Origin: Psococerastis gibbosa
Taxonomy: Eukaryota > Arthropoda > Insecta > Psocodea > Psocidae
Length of the DNA: 64,000 bases
NCBI GenBank assembly: GCA_963971405.1
Contig: OZ020492.1
Span: 7,750,001-7,814,000, forward strand
Reading direction: 5' to 3'
The position numbers and the translations under genes were made by a program. This document shows, in pieces, positions 63,757 through 64,000 of the stretch. Position 1 is the stretch's first letter. The number at the start of each line of letters is the position of its first letter. The notes under the pieces were generated by a model. That model made no database searches. It was not told the DNA's origin and was given only the letters and a program-made list of their open reading frames with translations.

Positions 63757-64000
63757 GTGAAATTTTTTGGAACTCATAACGATTACCCTGAAATTTCCCA
63801 TCTTACTTGTTCATTTTGTCCCGTCCCGGGCACATATTTTGACTTCTAGACATCTCATTTCTTGCTTCAGATCGTCCCCTAGTATTTTTGCCACCAATTG
63901 TAACGCTGAAAAGTACTACGTGTCAGAAATAAAATACGAATATGTCGAAGCGCGACAACTCATGAAGGATCTAGGCCTAAGGACTGGTAGAGAAGTGGTC
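63757..64000 (+). CDS. Possible exon, runs off window end
   Basis: A plus-strand frame stays open to the window end. After a pyrimidine-rich stretch CATTTCTTGCTTCAG near 63860-63874 it reads SSPSIFATNCNAEKYYVSEI then KYEYVEARQLMKDLGLRTGR. The composition is less A/T-driven than the surroundings and the AG is a plausible acceptor. No family is recognised and it does not match the plexin segment expected after the Sema exon. It could be an exon, a transposon coding piece or chance. Confidence 0.2.

Overview
The window looks like nuclear DNA of an invertebrate animal, most likely an arthropod with a repeat-rich genome and large introns. The sequence is AT-rich, has no bacterial-style gene packing, and holds one clear spliced exon in a sea of tRNA-derived SINEs, palindromic MITEs, truncated LINE ends, microsatellites and long G or C homopolymers. 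I cannot name the species. Almost all open frames are short, AT-driven or shadows of repeats.

The one confident host-gene feature is a 177-base plus-strand exon at 42944-43120. It has a polypyrimidine-AG acceptor and a GTAAGT donor and encodes 59 residues of a plexin Sema domain. No other plexin exon was recognised, so if the gene spans more of the window its introns are very long. A second, weak exon-like open frame runs off the right end (63757-64000). An unrecognised 126-codon frame lies at 604-984.

The rest is layered mobile DNA. (1) SINE-A (8 copies, plus detached tails) has pol III A and B boxes and a 3' hairpin tail; at least two unrelated heads (12010-12262, 35978-36140) carry the same kind of tail. 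(2) SINE-B (6 copies) ends in a conserved GCTGACAGGGTTGCTTAAAG tail. (3) SINE-C (6 copies) has a GGTGGTAGCGTGCTTGTACTTG-like head, and SINE-H has a tRNA head with an AAAATATTTTCC body. (4) Repeat D (about 9 copies) is of unknown class. (5) There is a tandem array of tRNA-headed units at 12.67-13.28 kb. (6) LINE remnants include four RTE-type ORF2 C-termini, two ends with (AAGT)n tails (one with a 15-bp target duplication), another ORF2 end at 53.6 kb, and a family of 3' tails with a covarying hairpin. (7) hAT-like MITEs with 8-bp duplications lie at 1457, 7336, 33307, 38226 and 53011; several carry G runs near one end and C runs near the other. (8) A TWA-flanked, PIF/Harbinger-like MITE family with GGCGC termini ranges from 67 to 428 bp. 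(9) Other inverted-repeat families are called E, G, L and I below; I is about 850 bp with two near-complete copies.

Nesting is visible: a hAT MITE sits inside the B box of a SINE-A (33.3 kb), a TWA MITE lies inside a larger repeat (19.96 kb), and family E is abutted by family I (34.17 kb). The window reads as a deep intronic or intergenic record of repeated transposition around a plexin locus rather than a set of cooperating genes.
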